A stretch of 64,000 nt of DNA from Bathymodiolus brooksi. Taxonomy: Eukaryota; Mollusca; Bivalvia; Mytilida; Modiolidae. Below the pieces are notes generated by a model. It did no database searches, had not been told where the DNA came from, and was given only the letters and a program-made list of their open reading frames with translations. This document shows positions 49,501 to 58,388 of the stretch, piece after piece; position 1 is the stretch's first letter; each line of letters starts with the position of its first letter. The stretch lies in NCBI GenBank assembly GCA_963680875.1, contig OY804582.1, positions 56,500,646 through 56,564,645 of the forward strand, given 5' to 3'. The position numbers were made by a program, and so were the translations under genes.

Positions 49501-52500
49501 TCAAAGACAATCGCTAGGTTAAAACTTACAAAGCTGCCGTCTCCTCTGCCAAAGACAATCGCTAGGTCAAAACTTACAAAGCTGCTGTCTCCTCTGTCAA
49601 AGACAATCGCTAGGTTAAAACTTACAAAACTGCTGTCTCCTCTGTCAAAGAAAATCGCTAGGTTAAAACTTACAAAGCTGCTGTCTCCTCTGTCAAAAGA
49701 AATCGTTAGGTTAAAACTTACAAAGCTGCTGTCTCCTTTGTCAAAGACAATCGCTAGGTTAAAACTTACAAAGCTGCTGTCTCCTCTGTCAAGGACAATC
49801 GCTAGGTTAAAACTTACAAAGCTGCTGTCTCCTCTGTCAAAGACAATCGCTAGGTTAAAAGTTACAAAGCTGCTTTCTCCTCTGTCAAAGACAATCGCTA
49901 GGTTAAAACTTACAAAGCTGCTCTCTCCTCTGTCAAAGAAAATCGCTAGGTTAAAACTTACAAAGCTGCTGTCTCCTCTGTCAAAGACAATCGCTAGGTT
50001 AAAACTTGCAAAGCTGCTGTCTCCTCTGTCAAAGACAATCACTAGGTTAAAACTTACAAAGCTGCTGTCTCCTCTGTCAAAGACAATCGGTAGGCTAAAA
50101 CTTACAAAGCTGCTGTCTCCTCTGTCAAAGACAATCGCTAGGTTAAAACTTACAAAGCTGCTGTCTCCTCTGTCAAAGACAATCGCTAGGTTAAAACATA
50201 CAAAGCTGCTGTCTCCTCTGTCATAGACAAACGCTAGGATACAACTTACAAAGCTGATGTCTCCTCTGTCAAAGACAATCGCTAGGTTAAAACTTACAAA
50301 GCTGCTGTCTCCTCTGTCAAAGACAATCGGTAGGCTAAAACTTACAAAGCTGCTGTCTCCTCTGTCAAAGACAATCGCTAGGTTAAAACTTACAAAGCTG
50401 CTGTCTCCTCTGTCAAAGACAATCGCTAGGTTAAAACTTACAAAGCTGCTGTCTCCTCTGTCAAAGACAAACGCTACGATAAAACTTACAAAGCTGCTGT
50501 CTCCTCTGTCAAAGACAATCGCTAGGTTAAAACTTACAAAGCTGCTGTCTCCTCTGTCAAAGACAATCGGTAGATTAAAACTTACAAAGCTGCTGTCTCC
50601 TCTGTCAAAGACAATCGCTAGGTTAAAACTTACAAAGCTGCTGTCTCATCAGTCAAAGACAATCGCTAGAATAAAACTTACAAAGCTGCTGTCTCCTCTG
50701 TCAAAGAAAATCGCTAGGTTAAAACTTACAAAGCTGCTGTCTCCTCTGTCAAAGACAATCGCTAGGATAAAACTTACAAAGCTGCTGTCACCTCTGTCAA
50801 AGACAATCGCTAGGTTAAAACTTACAAAGCTGCTGTCTCCTCTGTCAAAGACAATCGCTAGGATAAAACTTACAAAGCTGCTGTCTCCTCTGTCAAAGAA
50901 AATCGCTAGGTTAAAACTTACAAAGCTGCTGTCTCCTCTGTCAAAGACAATCGCTAGGATAAAACTTACAAAGCTGCTGTCATCTCTGTCAAAGACAATC
51001 GCTAGGTTAAAACTTACAAAGCTGCTGTCTCCTCTGTCAAAGACAATTGCTAGCTTAAAACTTACAAAGCTGCTGTCACCTCTGTCAAAGACAATCGCTA
51101 GGTTAAAACTTACAAAGCTGCTGTCTCCTCTGTCAAAGACAATCGCTAGGCTAAAACTTACAAAACTGCTGTCTCCTCTGTCAAAGACAATCGCTAGGTT
51201 AAAACTTACAAAGCTGCTGTCTCCTCTGTCAAAACAAATCGTTAGGTTAAAACTTACAAAGCTGCTGTCTCCTTTGTCAAAGACAATCGCTAGGTTAAAA
51301 CTTACAAAGCTGCTGTCTCCTCTGTCAAGGACAATCGCTAGGTTAAAACTTACAAAGCTGCTGTCTCCTCTGTCAAAGACAATCGCTAGGTTAAAACTTA
51401 CAAAGCTGCTTTCTCCTCTGTCAAAGACAATCGCTAGGTTAAAACTTACAAAGCTGCTCTCTCCTCTGTCAAAGACAATCGCTAGGTTAAAACTTACAAA
51501 GCTGCTGTCTCCTCTGTCAAAGAAAATCGCTAGGATAAAACTTGCAAAGCTGCTGTCTCCTCTGTCAAAGACAATCGGTAGGCTAAAACTTACAAAGCTG
51601 CTGTCTCCTCTGTCAAAGACAATCGCTAGGTTAAAACTTACAAAGCTGCTGTCTCCTCTGTCAAAGACAATCGCTAGGTTAAAACATACAAAGCTGATGT
51701 CTCCTCTCTCAAAGACAAACGCTAGGATACAACTTACAAAGCTGCTGTCTCCTCTGTCAAAGACAATCGCTAGGTTAAAACTTACAAAGCTGCTGTCTCC
51801 TCTGTCAAAGACAATCGCTAGGTTAAAACTTACAAAGCTGCTGTCTCCTCTGTCAAAGACAATCGCTAGGTTAAAACTTACAAAGCTGCTGTCTCCTCTG
51901 TTAAAGACAATCGCTAGGTTAAAACTTACAAAGCTGCTGTATCCTCTGTCAAAAACAATCGCTAGGTTAAAACTTACAAAGCTGCTCTCTCCTCTGTCAA
52001 AGAAAATCGCTAGGTTAAAATTTACAAAGCTGCTGTCTCCTCTATCAAAGACAATCGCTAGGTTAAAACTTACAAAGCTGCTGTCTCTTCTGTCAAAGAC
52101 AATCGCTAGGTTAAAACTTACAAAGCTGCTGTCTCCTCTGTCAAAGAAAATCGCTAGATTAAAACTTACAAAGCTGCTGTCTCCTCTGTCAAAGAAAATC
52201 GTTAGGTTAAAACTTACAAAGCTGCTGTCTCCATGGTCAAAGACAATCACTAGGTTAAAACTTACAAAGCTGCTGTCTCCTCTGCCAAAGACAATCGCTA
52301 GGTTAAAACTTACAAAGCTGCTTTCTCCTCTGTCAAAGACAATCGCTAGGTTAAATTTTACAAAGCTGCTCTCTCCTCTGTCAAAGACAATCGCTAGGTT
52401 AAAACTTACAAAGCTGCCGTCTCCTCTGCCAAAGACAATCGCTAGGTCAAAACTTACAAAGCTGCTCTCTCCTCTGTCAAAGAAAATCGCTATGTTAAAA

Positions 52501-52840
52501 TTTACATAGCTGCTGTCTCCTCTATCAAAGACAATCGCTAGGTTAAAACTTACAAAGCTGCTGTCTCTTCTGTCAAAGACAATCGCTAGGTTAAAACTTA
52601 CAAAGCTGCTGTCTCCTCTGTCAAAGAAAATCGCGAGGTTAAAACTTACAAAGCTGCTGTCTCCTCTGTCAAAGACAATCGCTAGGTTAAAACTTACAAA
52701 GCTGCTGTCTCCTCTGTCAAAGACAATCGCTAGGATACAACTTACAAAGCTGCTGTCTCCTCTGTCAAAGAAAATCGCTAGGTTAAAACTTACAAAGCTG
52801 CTGTCTCCTCTGTCAAAGACAATCGGTAGGCTAAAACTTA
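46520..52840. repeat. Right super-repeat copy B (about 6.3 kb)
   Basis: This is the partner of 39800-46300, reaching almost to the right end of the array. It lacks the 192-bp patch of copy A. Near its end, copy A has GGTAGATTAAAAC and CTCATCAGTC monomers that are missing or replaced here. Ends are approximate, because the markers thin out towards the array edge. Confidence 0.78.
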
Positions 52841-53289
52841 CAAAGCTGCTGTCTCCTCTGTCAAAGACAATCGCTAGGTTAAAACTTACAAAGCTGCTGT
52901 CTCCTCTGTCAAAGACAATCGCTAGGTTAAAACTTACAAAGCTGCTGTCTCCTCTGTCAAAGACAATCGCTAGGTTAAAACTTACAAAGCTGCTGTCTCC
53001 TCTGTCAAAGACAATCGCTAGGTTAAAACTTACAAAGCTGCTGTCTCCTCTGTTAAAGATAATCGCTAGGATAAAACTTACAAAGCTGTTGTCTCCTTTG
53101 TCAAATACTAATCTATGAAACCTGTAAATATTTTTAACTTTTTCAACTGTCATGTGCGACCTTTGACTTAATCTTTAACATGTTGAAGGCGGTCAATATT
53201 TGGTAGAAATAGAATCTAATTTATCAAAGGTAAAGAAGGTATACAATCATATCCTACAACGCTTAACTCCGCTAAGCACGCATCACTAA

Positions 53290-53515
53290 GGAGAAAGAGC
53301 CAAGACTGGTTGGCTCGGAATCAGAATAATATCTCCTAGTGGGGCGACATGTCTATCCACGGACTGTTGTTTCAGTGAGCTAGCACTATAAAAATCCAAC
53401 TAAGCATGTTCTAGTACAAAGCGGACCTCATCATATCATTGAAAATTAACTTGTTCTCGCCATGATATAGCTGAAACATTTATGAGTTGACTTTAAACAA
53501 CAATCACTCACCACC
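53290..53515 (+). mobile_element. Degenerate mollusc SINE-like repeat
   Basis: Several landmarks appear in the order I remember from repeats widespread in bivalve and gastropod genomes: CAAGACTGGTTGGCTCGGAA at 53301, then a CAGTGAG...AGCACTATAAA stretch at about 53373-53392, then a GATATAGCTGAAA...TTTAAACAACAATCACTCAC tail ending near 53515. The tail normally runs into ACTC repeats; here it is cut short. The identification rests on recall of the family, not on a search, and the left limit is uncertain. No clear tRNA-like A and B boxes were found. The 180 bp between the satellite end and this element show nothing recognisable. Confidence 0.5.
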
Positions 53516-54153
53516 TTCCCTGCAACGGGAGAACAACGATCACTCTTAACACTCTTCCTGATTGTTCATTGCAGAAAGTTAGTTTTTAAGTGCATGCAAC
53601 GAGACATCCTGAATACACGATACACTAATTCAATTACTGGTTTAAGGGTAAATTGTGATTTGATTCATCCAGTGGTGAAACCAGGTCTTATTGCTATAAC
53701 AAGGTGATTCAACCTGGTTCATATAATCAAAGAAACCTTTCCCTCCAGGATATATCTAAAAGGTTATCAAACTACCTGTTTAAAATAGTATATGTAGATT
53801 TATTTTTTTGTAGTTTTAGTTTTTTTTAACATTAAACTAAAATCTGCATCAGTAACCTACGTTTAGTAGTTAATCTATTAGCATTAAGCGCACGTTTGAA
53901 CAATCTGGCGCGTGCACTTGTTAATTAGGTTCATGTATGTTTGTATCACTATTTATTAAAATCAAGAAAATTATTTAAATTCCTAAGATTGTTTAAAACA
54001 TCCCATCTTGTGCACAGCAATACTTTACTGTACTCATTGGTTCAATCAATTGGTATCTGTCGAATCTGGACTCGTAGTTCTTTATGAAATAGTTGCCATT
54101 AGCGCCAATGAGTTGCCAATGAAAAATATTGAAAGTAGTTGGATATCACTGAA
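53516..54153. other. Intergenic, nothing recognised
   Basis: AT-rich sequence with poly-T and poly-A tracts around 53,800-53,830. A short imperfect palindrome (AACCAGGT ... ACCTGGTT, about 53680-53725) is the only structure seen. No open frame, RNA gene or repeat was recognised. Confidence 0.6.
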
Positions 54154-54155
54154 TA

Positions 54156-54332
54156 CAGTGAAACCTGTCTAAGCCGAACTTCTCTGGGACCAACTTTTGT
54201 GTTCAGAATGAACATGTTTTCACATTACACAGGTTAAATTAACAAAGATTTCCTATATTGGAGACTTTATTTACAGTTCGGTTTATACAGGATTCTGGTT
54301 TATTCAAGGTTCCGTTCAGACAGGTTTCAATG
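54156..54332. mobile_element. pogo/Tigger-like MITE, 177 bp, TA target duplication
   Basis: The left end reads CAGTGAAACCTGTCTAAGCC and the reverse complement of the right end reads CATTGAAACCTGTCTGAACG; about 20 of 24 terminal bases pair. A TA dinucleotide lies on each side (54154-54155 and 54333-54334). CAGT-GAACCT-type ends with TA duplications are typical of pogo/Tigger elements of the Tc1/mariner superfamily. There is no coding capacity, so it would have been moved by a transposase made elsewhere. It lies just downstream of the Mieap-like exon and contains an AATAAA on the minus strand. Confidence 0.65.
54299..54304 (-). terminator. Candidate poly(A) signal AATAAA (minus strand)
   Basis: AATAAA on the minus strand lies about 150 bp beyond the stop codon of the Mieap-like exon and inside the MITE. 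It is the nearest such hexamer I noticed downstream of that gene. Use of it is an inference. Confidence 0.3.
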
Positions 54333-54452
54333 TATATAGTGTCGTTTGAAAGTCTCAGCATACAAATAATGGAATGTACTTTGTCTGATGCATAAACTCT
54401 AATAGATCAATTAACAGATCAATTTTTGCAATAAACAGTTAAAGATAAGACA

Positions 54453-55226
54453 TCACAACTTTGTTTGATTAACAACAACAATTCTCTGTGATTCATAAAC
54501 TGCTTTTGAAAAGTCCGGTTTTTGAGAATTATGGGTAACGACAGAAGACGGTCTATTTCTTCCTATTAATACGCACTCGTCACAGTTTGATACTCTTGGT
54601 CTTGGAGTTTGTTGTGCATTTATTTCCCCGATATTACTAAGATGGTAAGAGAATGGATACTGAGTCTGATATGCAGGAGATAATCTGTCCTGTTGTAACA
54701 AAGTAGCCTTTTCGTTATAATAAATTATTCCTTGTGGTTCTCTTACATTTCCAGAACTTTTGCTCGTCCTACTTGTATCAACTCGCAGAGAGGAAGAATG
54801 TTGTCTGTCCTGAAATTTGGAAGGTTGTATTCTCGTGTTGTCTTGGACTGTGACAAGTCTTGAACCACGTACTATTGTACTCCTAACTCGAACTCTGTTT
54901 TCAGGAACTATAGGGTTTATCTGAGGTGGATTATATCCAGGTGGATGTTTATAAGTTTCTACAGGTTCTACTACACCCTTTGCTAAAATGGGACCAGTTT
55001 TGTGCAGAAGTAGTGCAGGCCACACTACAAATTCAGTTATGGTTCCATTTCTATCGTACAGATTGAATTTACTCTGGTCCACCGGTTTTCTTTCTAAATT
55101 TTCATATTCCATAACTAATGGAGGATCCTGGATGCACATGAACCAACATAGTTCTGCACATTTGCTAGTAAAAGCTAACACCTGAGGCAGTTGTATGCCT
55201 TTCTGTGAAATGAGATGCACCAACTT
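54453..55226 (-). CDS. Mieap-like (SPATA18 C-terminal domain) protein, last coding exon
   Basis: The N-terminal 90 codons carry the pattern of the C-terminal domain of mitochondria-eating protein: ELCWFMCIQDPPLVMEY, a Y-x3-G step, then FVVWPALLLHKTGPILAKGV. In vertebrates Mieap takes part in mitochondrial quality control; bivalves and other lophotrochozoans have many lineage-specific relatives of unknown role. The remaining 165 or so residues are a polar, basic tail with no domain I recognise (VRVRSTIVRGSRLV, then Ser/Thr/Gln-rich sequence), ending at a TGA at 54453-54455. There is no ATG at the 5' end. The frame begins AAG TTG GTG directly after a pyrimidine tract and TTGTAG, so this is an exon entered at a 3' splice site (AG at 55227-55228), not a complete gene. 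No frameshift or stop was seen. The family assignment comes from remembered motifs. Confidence 0.7.
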   Translation of the reverse strand, partial: KLVHLISQKGIQLPQVLAFTSKCAELCWFMCIQDPPLVMEYENLERKPVDQSKFNLYDRNGTITEFVVWPALLLHKTGPILAKGVVEPVETYKHPPGYNPPQINPIVPENRVRVRSTIVRGSRLVTVQDNTRIQPSKFQDRQHSSSLRVDTSRTSKSSGNVREPQGIIYYNEKATLLQQDRLSPAYQTQYPFSYHLSNIGEINAQQTPRPRVSNCDECVLIGRNRPSSVVTHNSQKPDFSKAVYESQRIVVVNQTKL

Positions 55227-55666
55227 CTACAATAAAAAAAACCAATAGTATTCGTACGACGAATTATAAGATAATAATATTGCTTGTTAAACAATTAAAA
55301 GGCGATATACAGTATTTCAATTGCACACAGAACAAATTTTCTGTGTCATTCTAGCTACTCTTGTTATGTCTTTCCCGTTTTAGTTAACTGTGCCGTGTTG
55401 ATAAGGATCCACATACCCTTTCGAAGTATATGGCCTCACTTTCGTGTTTTCTTACCGAGTCTGTGTTGTCCAATCTTTTGTTGTTTTAATTATCTTATTC
55501 GGATTGTGATCAAAAACAAAATTCTTTCAAATTTGGTATTTTACGTATTTTACTATTGTCTTATCATATTTCACATTTCTATTATACAGATCGAATATAC
55601 GGTTGAAAGAGACATGTTCCTGCTTTCTACCCTTAATGGTAAAATAAAATGGACGGACTGTCTTAC
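55227..55666 (-). other. Putative intron of the Mieap-like gene
   Basis: On the minus strand this lies between GTAAGA at 55666-55661 and TTTTTTTTATTGTAG ending at 55227. Both ends look like good GT-AG signals, but the exon phases on the two sides do not agree (see the candidate upstream exon). A small unseen exon may lie within it. The plus-strand open frame at 55395-55742 has no recognisable content and is probably chance. Confidence 0.4.
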
Positions 55667-55809
55667 CTCCCATAACACGCTACCTTTTGAACGGATTGAA
55701 CCCAATCTATGTCGTGTTTCCTTCTTTCTTTGTAATTACTAACAACCTCATCTATAAACATTTCACCGACCCGGGTTGTTCTTGGTAACAGCGATGGAGA
55801 GACCATATT
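55667..55809 (-). CDS. Candidate upstream exon of the Mieap-like gene
   Basis: The minus strand shows an acceptor (TTTTTCTTGTAG, AG at 55810-55811), 143 open bases and a strong donor (AG|GTAAGA at 55666). Only one frame is open; it reads NMVSPSLLPRTTRVGEMF and onward to DIDWVQSVQKVACYG. The exon could lie upstream of the helical start of the Mieap C-terminal domain, and ATG at 55806-55804 could even be a start. The exon ends in phase 2, however, while the next exon needs phase 0 to keep its frame. A weaker donor (AAG|GTAGCG at 55683) would give phase 0. So the exon, the donor or an intervening exon remains uncertain. Confidence 0.35.
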
Positions 55810-56040
55810 CTACAAGAAAAATGTTTTTGTGGATTAACCATGAAAAATATTTAATTTAAAGCCAATAGAAGCTCTGTAGGTTTTCAGATTAACAAAATGT
55901 CTCCAAGGGTGGAGACACATGTATATAACATTAAAATGTTTTTTTTCCTCGACATTATGATGGTTTGTGCTTTGTGAATACATGTATTTAACAAGTCTAT
56001 ATTTCACACCAACAAAATTTAAAATAGAATGCTATATATA

Positions 56041-56530
56041 CAGCATGTGGACAAAATTGATTCCGTTTCCACCATCTTCCCTCTATATTTCATATAAAAC
56101 CATTTATTTTCATAACATTCTCATGAAGTCATTACTTATCTGATTTTCATGAAATTTTCAGCATTAAATGCAGAAATAAATATAGTTTCTTCTTCGTATA
56201 ATTTGCAAATAATTTTATTTCTACTTTCTCTTTAGAATTGATTTAAAAACAAAGTTTAATTTTTTCACAAAATCTGACTATATAATCATATAAAATTGTG
56301 ACCTCAAGAATTTACATTTGTGTCTAAATCATAAATGCTTGGAAATAAAAGGTCGAAAAAAATTACATGAAGATATTAAAATAAACTCTAATTAATTTTG
56401 TTTTTAAAGGTGAAAATTTCATGAAAATCGGCTAAGGAATGACTTCATGAGAATGTTTTGAAAATAAGTGATTTTATATGAAATATATAGGGAAGATGGC
56501 GGAAACGGAATCACTTTTGTCCACATGCTG
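56041..56530. mobile_element. 490-bp element with 120-bp inverted repeats and TA target duplication
   Basis: The left arm 56041-56160 pairs with the right arm 56411-56530 with 9 mismatches, about 92% identity. The ends are CAGCATGTGGACAAAA and TTTTGTCCACATGCTG. TA lies on each side (56039-56040 and 56531-56532), as expected for the Tc1/mariner superfamily. The 250-bp centre is AT-rich and has no open frame, so this is a non-autonomous fold-back element. The 92% arm identity suggests it is not very recent. Short GCTGTAT repeats follow the right end. I do not recognise the family. Confidence 0.75.
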
Positions 56531-56532
56531 TA

Positions 56533-57273
56533 TGCTGTATGTGTATTATCTCCCGAAACACTGAGAGTATAACATTAATTTGACTATGATCTTTCGGTAC
56601 AACTGCTTAGCCAAAAAACAAATGATTAGTTTGTTTAAGTGTCTGTCTCACAGAAAACCATGCAAAATCCCAAAAAATGTAACAAAGCTAATTTCAGTAA
56701 GAAAAAAAAGTTATACATTTTCTAAATATTTGATGCCTAGTATTTTAAAATATATCATACATACTTCCTATATATTTTCATTTTTGTTGTAAAATGAGGA
56801 TTTCCATTTCAGCCCTTAACTATTGCAAAAATCCTTAAAAATGGTTAAAAACGCCCCTATTTTTGACGGATTATTATTGTTAATATATATCTCAGAAGTA
56901 AAAAATCGCATTGTTTCCTCAAAGTATAATGTTTAAAGACAATGATCACCAAAAACATTTTTTGAAAAAAACTTTGTGAAAATTTATAAGGCTATCACAA
57001 AATATGCTATATAGACAAATTTTCAAAATCAGTAAAATTCCTTAATTTTGATGCACAATATTGGAGTTGGGGGAGATTTCTTTGACTTGAAATGAACATT
57101 TTTAAACAGACCAATCTCAAAACTAAAATATATAAAAAATCTGCCTTTGGCAAATAAATAATTTGCAAAAAAGTTATTGCACCCAAAAGTATGGCCATGT
57201 GTGCAAATTTAGCTTAAAAGGCATTGCTTAAAATATATGCAAATTTTTGCAATAAACTATTAGTGATTCTTAT
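56533..57273. other. Intergenic, nothing recognised
   Basis: Very AT-rich sequence. The open frames on either strand (63-70 codons) have no start context or similarity that I can support. It could hold part of an old repeat, but no terminal repeat or tail was found. Confidence 0.6.
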
Positions 57274-57560
57274 TATGCCAGCTTAAGCGAGCTCTTTATG
57301 GTATAAAATGTGTACTTAGGATTTTTTAACAAACATGGCTGAACATATTGTCGAAGAAAAAAAAATTCTACGTTTTGTAAACACCGGTTTCCGGGTAACA
57401 CACTAACACACTCAACTAATGAAGATCTTCTTAACATAAAGCGCAAATGTGATCCTGAAGTCTCGTACCCTCTCTCGTACGTCCGATACCACTGAAACCC
57501 GAAACCCGTGTGTAATAAAAGTCATTTTCTTAGCTTGTTTTACTTATATTGATATTTTTT
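57274..57560 (+). repeat. Direct duplication, copy 1 (about 287 bp)
   Basis: The segment from GCTTAAGCGAGCTCTTTATG to the poly-T near 57560 is repeated at 57804-58125 with a modest number of substitutions. It contains TATAAAAT at 57302-57309 and, 33 bp after the start of that motif, an ATG at 57335 opening a 23-codon frame (MAEHIVEEKKILRF...). These may be part of a promoter and leader, but this is only a possibility. In copy 2 the TATA-like site reads AATAAAAT. Confidence 0.85.
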
Positions 57561-57631
57561 AATTTATTAAATCTCTTCTGACATACTGACAAGAATTTTT
57601 GTTTCTACACGGAAGTTAACTTTTGAGATTT

Positions 57632-57655
57632 CGTAAGGAACGATAACTCGAATAA
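57632..57655 (+). repeat. 24-bp inverted-repeat arm in the spacer
   Basis: CGTAAGGAACGATAACTCGA and the next four bases (24 in all) are exactly reverse-complementary to 57914-57937 inside duplication copy 2. The arm sits next to a diverged direct repeat of itself (AAGGAACGACAGCTCGATTA, about 57656-57675). Confidence 0.85.
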
Positions 57656-57803
57656 AGGAACGACAGCTCGATTAAATGAGACTAGATTCGGCCCTAAAAA
57701 ACGTCGTCCCTAATATATCTCGGCCTAAAAAATCTCGACACTTTTTAATGAAATTGCCAGATAATTTTCAGATGCGCGAGCATTCAAGGCCATGCCGGTT
57801 TCA

Positions 57804-58125
57804 TATGCGAGCTTAAGCGAGCTCTTTATGGAATAAAATATGTACTTAGGATTTTTTAACAAACATGGCTGAACAAATTGTCGAAGAAAAAAAAATTCTA
57901 CGTTTTGTATTTGTTATTCGAGTTATCGTTCCTTACGTTTTGTAAACACCGGTTTCCGGGTAACACACTAACACACTCAACTAATGGAGATCTTCTTAGC
58001 ATAAAGCGCTAAGGTGATCCTGAAGTCTCGTACCCTCTCTCGTACGTCAGATACCACTGAAACTCGGAACCCGTGTGTAATAAAAGTAATTTTGTTAGCT
58101 TGTTCTACTTATATTTTTTTTATCA
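57804..58125 (+). repeat. Direct duplication, copy 2 (about 322 bp, with 35-bp insertion)
   Basis: This copy matches 57274-57560 at an offset of 530 bp up to base 57899. It then carries 35 extra bases (57900-57934), after which the match resumes at offset 565. The insertion begins with a copy of the target ACGTTTTGTA and continues with the inverted copy of the spacer's 24-bp arm (57914-57937). The extra bases change the downstream frame of the small ATG-led frame. The copy ends about 260 bp before the Helitron start codon. Confidence 0.85.
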
Positions 58126-58388
58126 TTATTTTCTGTCATATCCTCGCAACAAAAGTAGTCTTTTTCTGTACAATTAGATTCTAAAACTACGAGATTTTTC
58201 AATAACATCGTAACCTTTGACCCCAAAAAGTCGTCTGCATCTGACAATCGTCTGAGCATTCTTGCGATCGCAAAATCAACAAAAAGGTACTGAGGTAGCA
58301 ATATCAAGATTGATTTAAATCATGATATCAAGGCAATTATTGTCCTAAAGTTCCGTCCACACCATCTGATCAAAATTTATCACCGAAT
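58126..58388. other. Leader region upstream of the Helitron Rep frame
   Basis: 260 bp between the end of the duplicated segment and the Rep ATG. In-frame stop at 58323-58325. No clear TATA box or Helitron 5' end was found. The minus-strand frame at 58095-58307 is judged a chance open frame. Confidence 0.5.

Larger units (their letters stand above)
1..53106. repeat. Satellite array, 48-bp monomer (about 1,106 copies)
   Basis: The whole stretch is a head-to-tail array of one 48-bp monomer that begins CAAAGCTGCTGTCTCCTCTG and ends GCTAGGTTAAAACTTA, about 42% GC. It begins before the window. Monomer starts are in phase from base 1 to the last, truncated copy at 53081. The offset of 53,080 bp equals 1,106 x 48 minus 8, which is explained by nine 47-bp monomers (deletion sites at 131, 3298, 6801, 8864, 10111, 13614, 15677, 17308, 19467) and one 49-bp monomer (29992-30040, one extra A). 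Phase checks at about 3.4, 20.1, 30.0, 40.0 and 50.0 kb all agree. Substitution variants are many and recur in blocks, so the array is organised in higher-order repeats. No gene, unrelated insertion or inverted segment was seen inside it. Function is unknown; centromeric or heterochromatic satellite is possible, but I see no CENP-B-box-like motif. Confidence 0.98.

Noticed and set aside
1..53106. CRISPR array
   Set aside because: There are no unique spacers between repeats, the monomers are contiguous, and the setting is eukaryotic.
1..53106. Telomeric or subtelomeric repeat
   Set aside because: The monomer has only a TAGGTT similarity to TTAGGG, is 48 bp long, and is followed by ordinary genic and transposon DNA.
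1..53106. CENP-B box proving a centromere
   Set aside because: No match to the TTCG...CGGG pattern was found in the monomer; centromere identity stays open.
53290..53515. Functional tRNA gene in the SINE-like repeat
   Set aside because: No cloverleaf or intact A and B boxes could be found.
55395..55742. 115-codon plus-strand open frame as a gene
   Set aside because: No recognisable content, and it overlaps the minus-strand intron and candidate exon.
56580..57198. Small open frames of 63-70 codons in the AT-rich intergenic region
   Set aside because: Low-complexity composition with no start context or motif.
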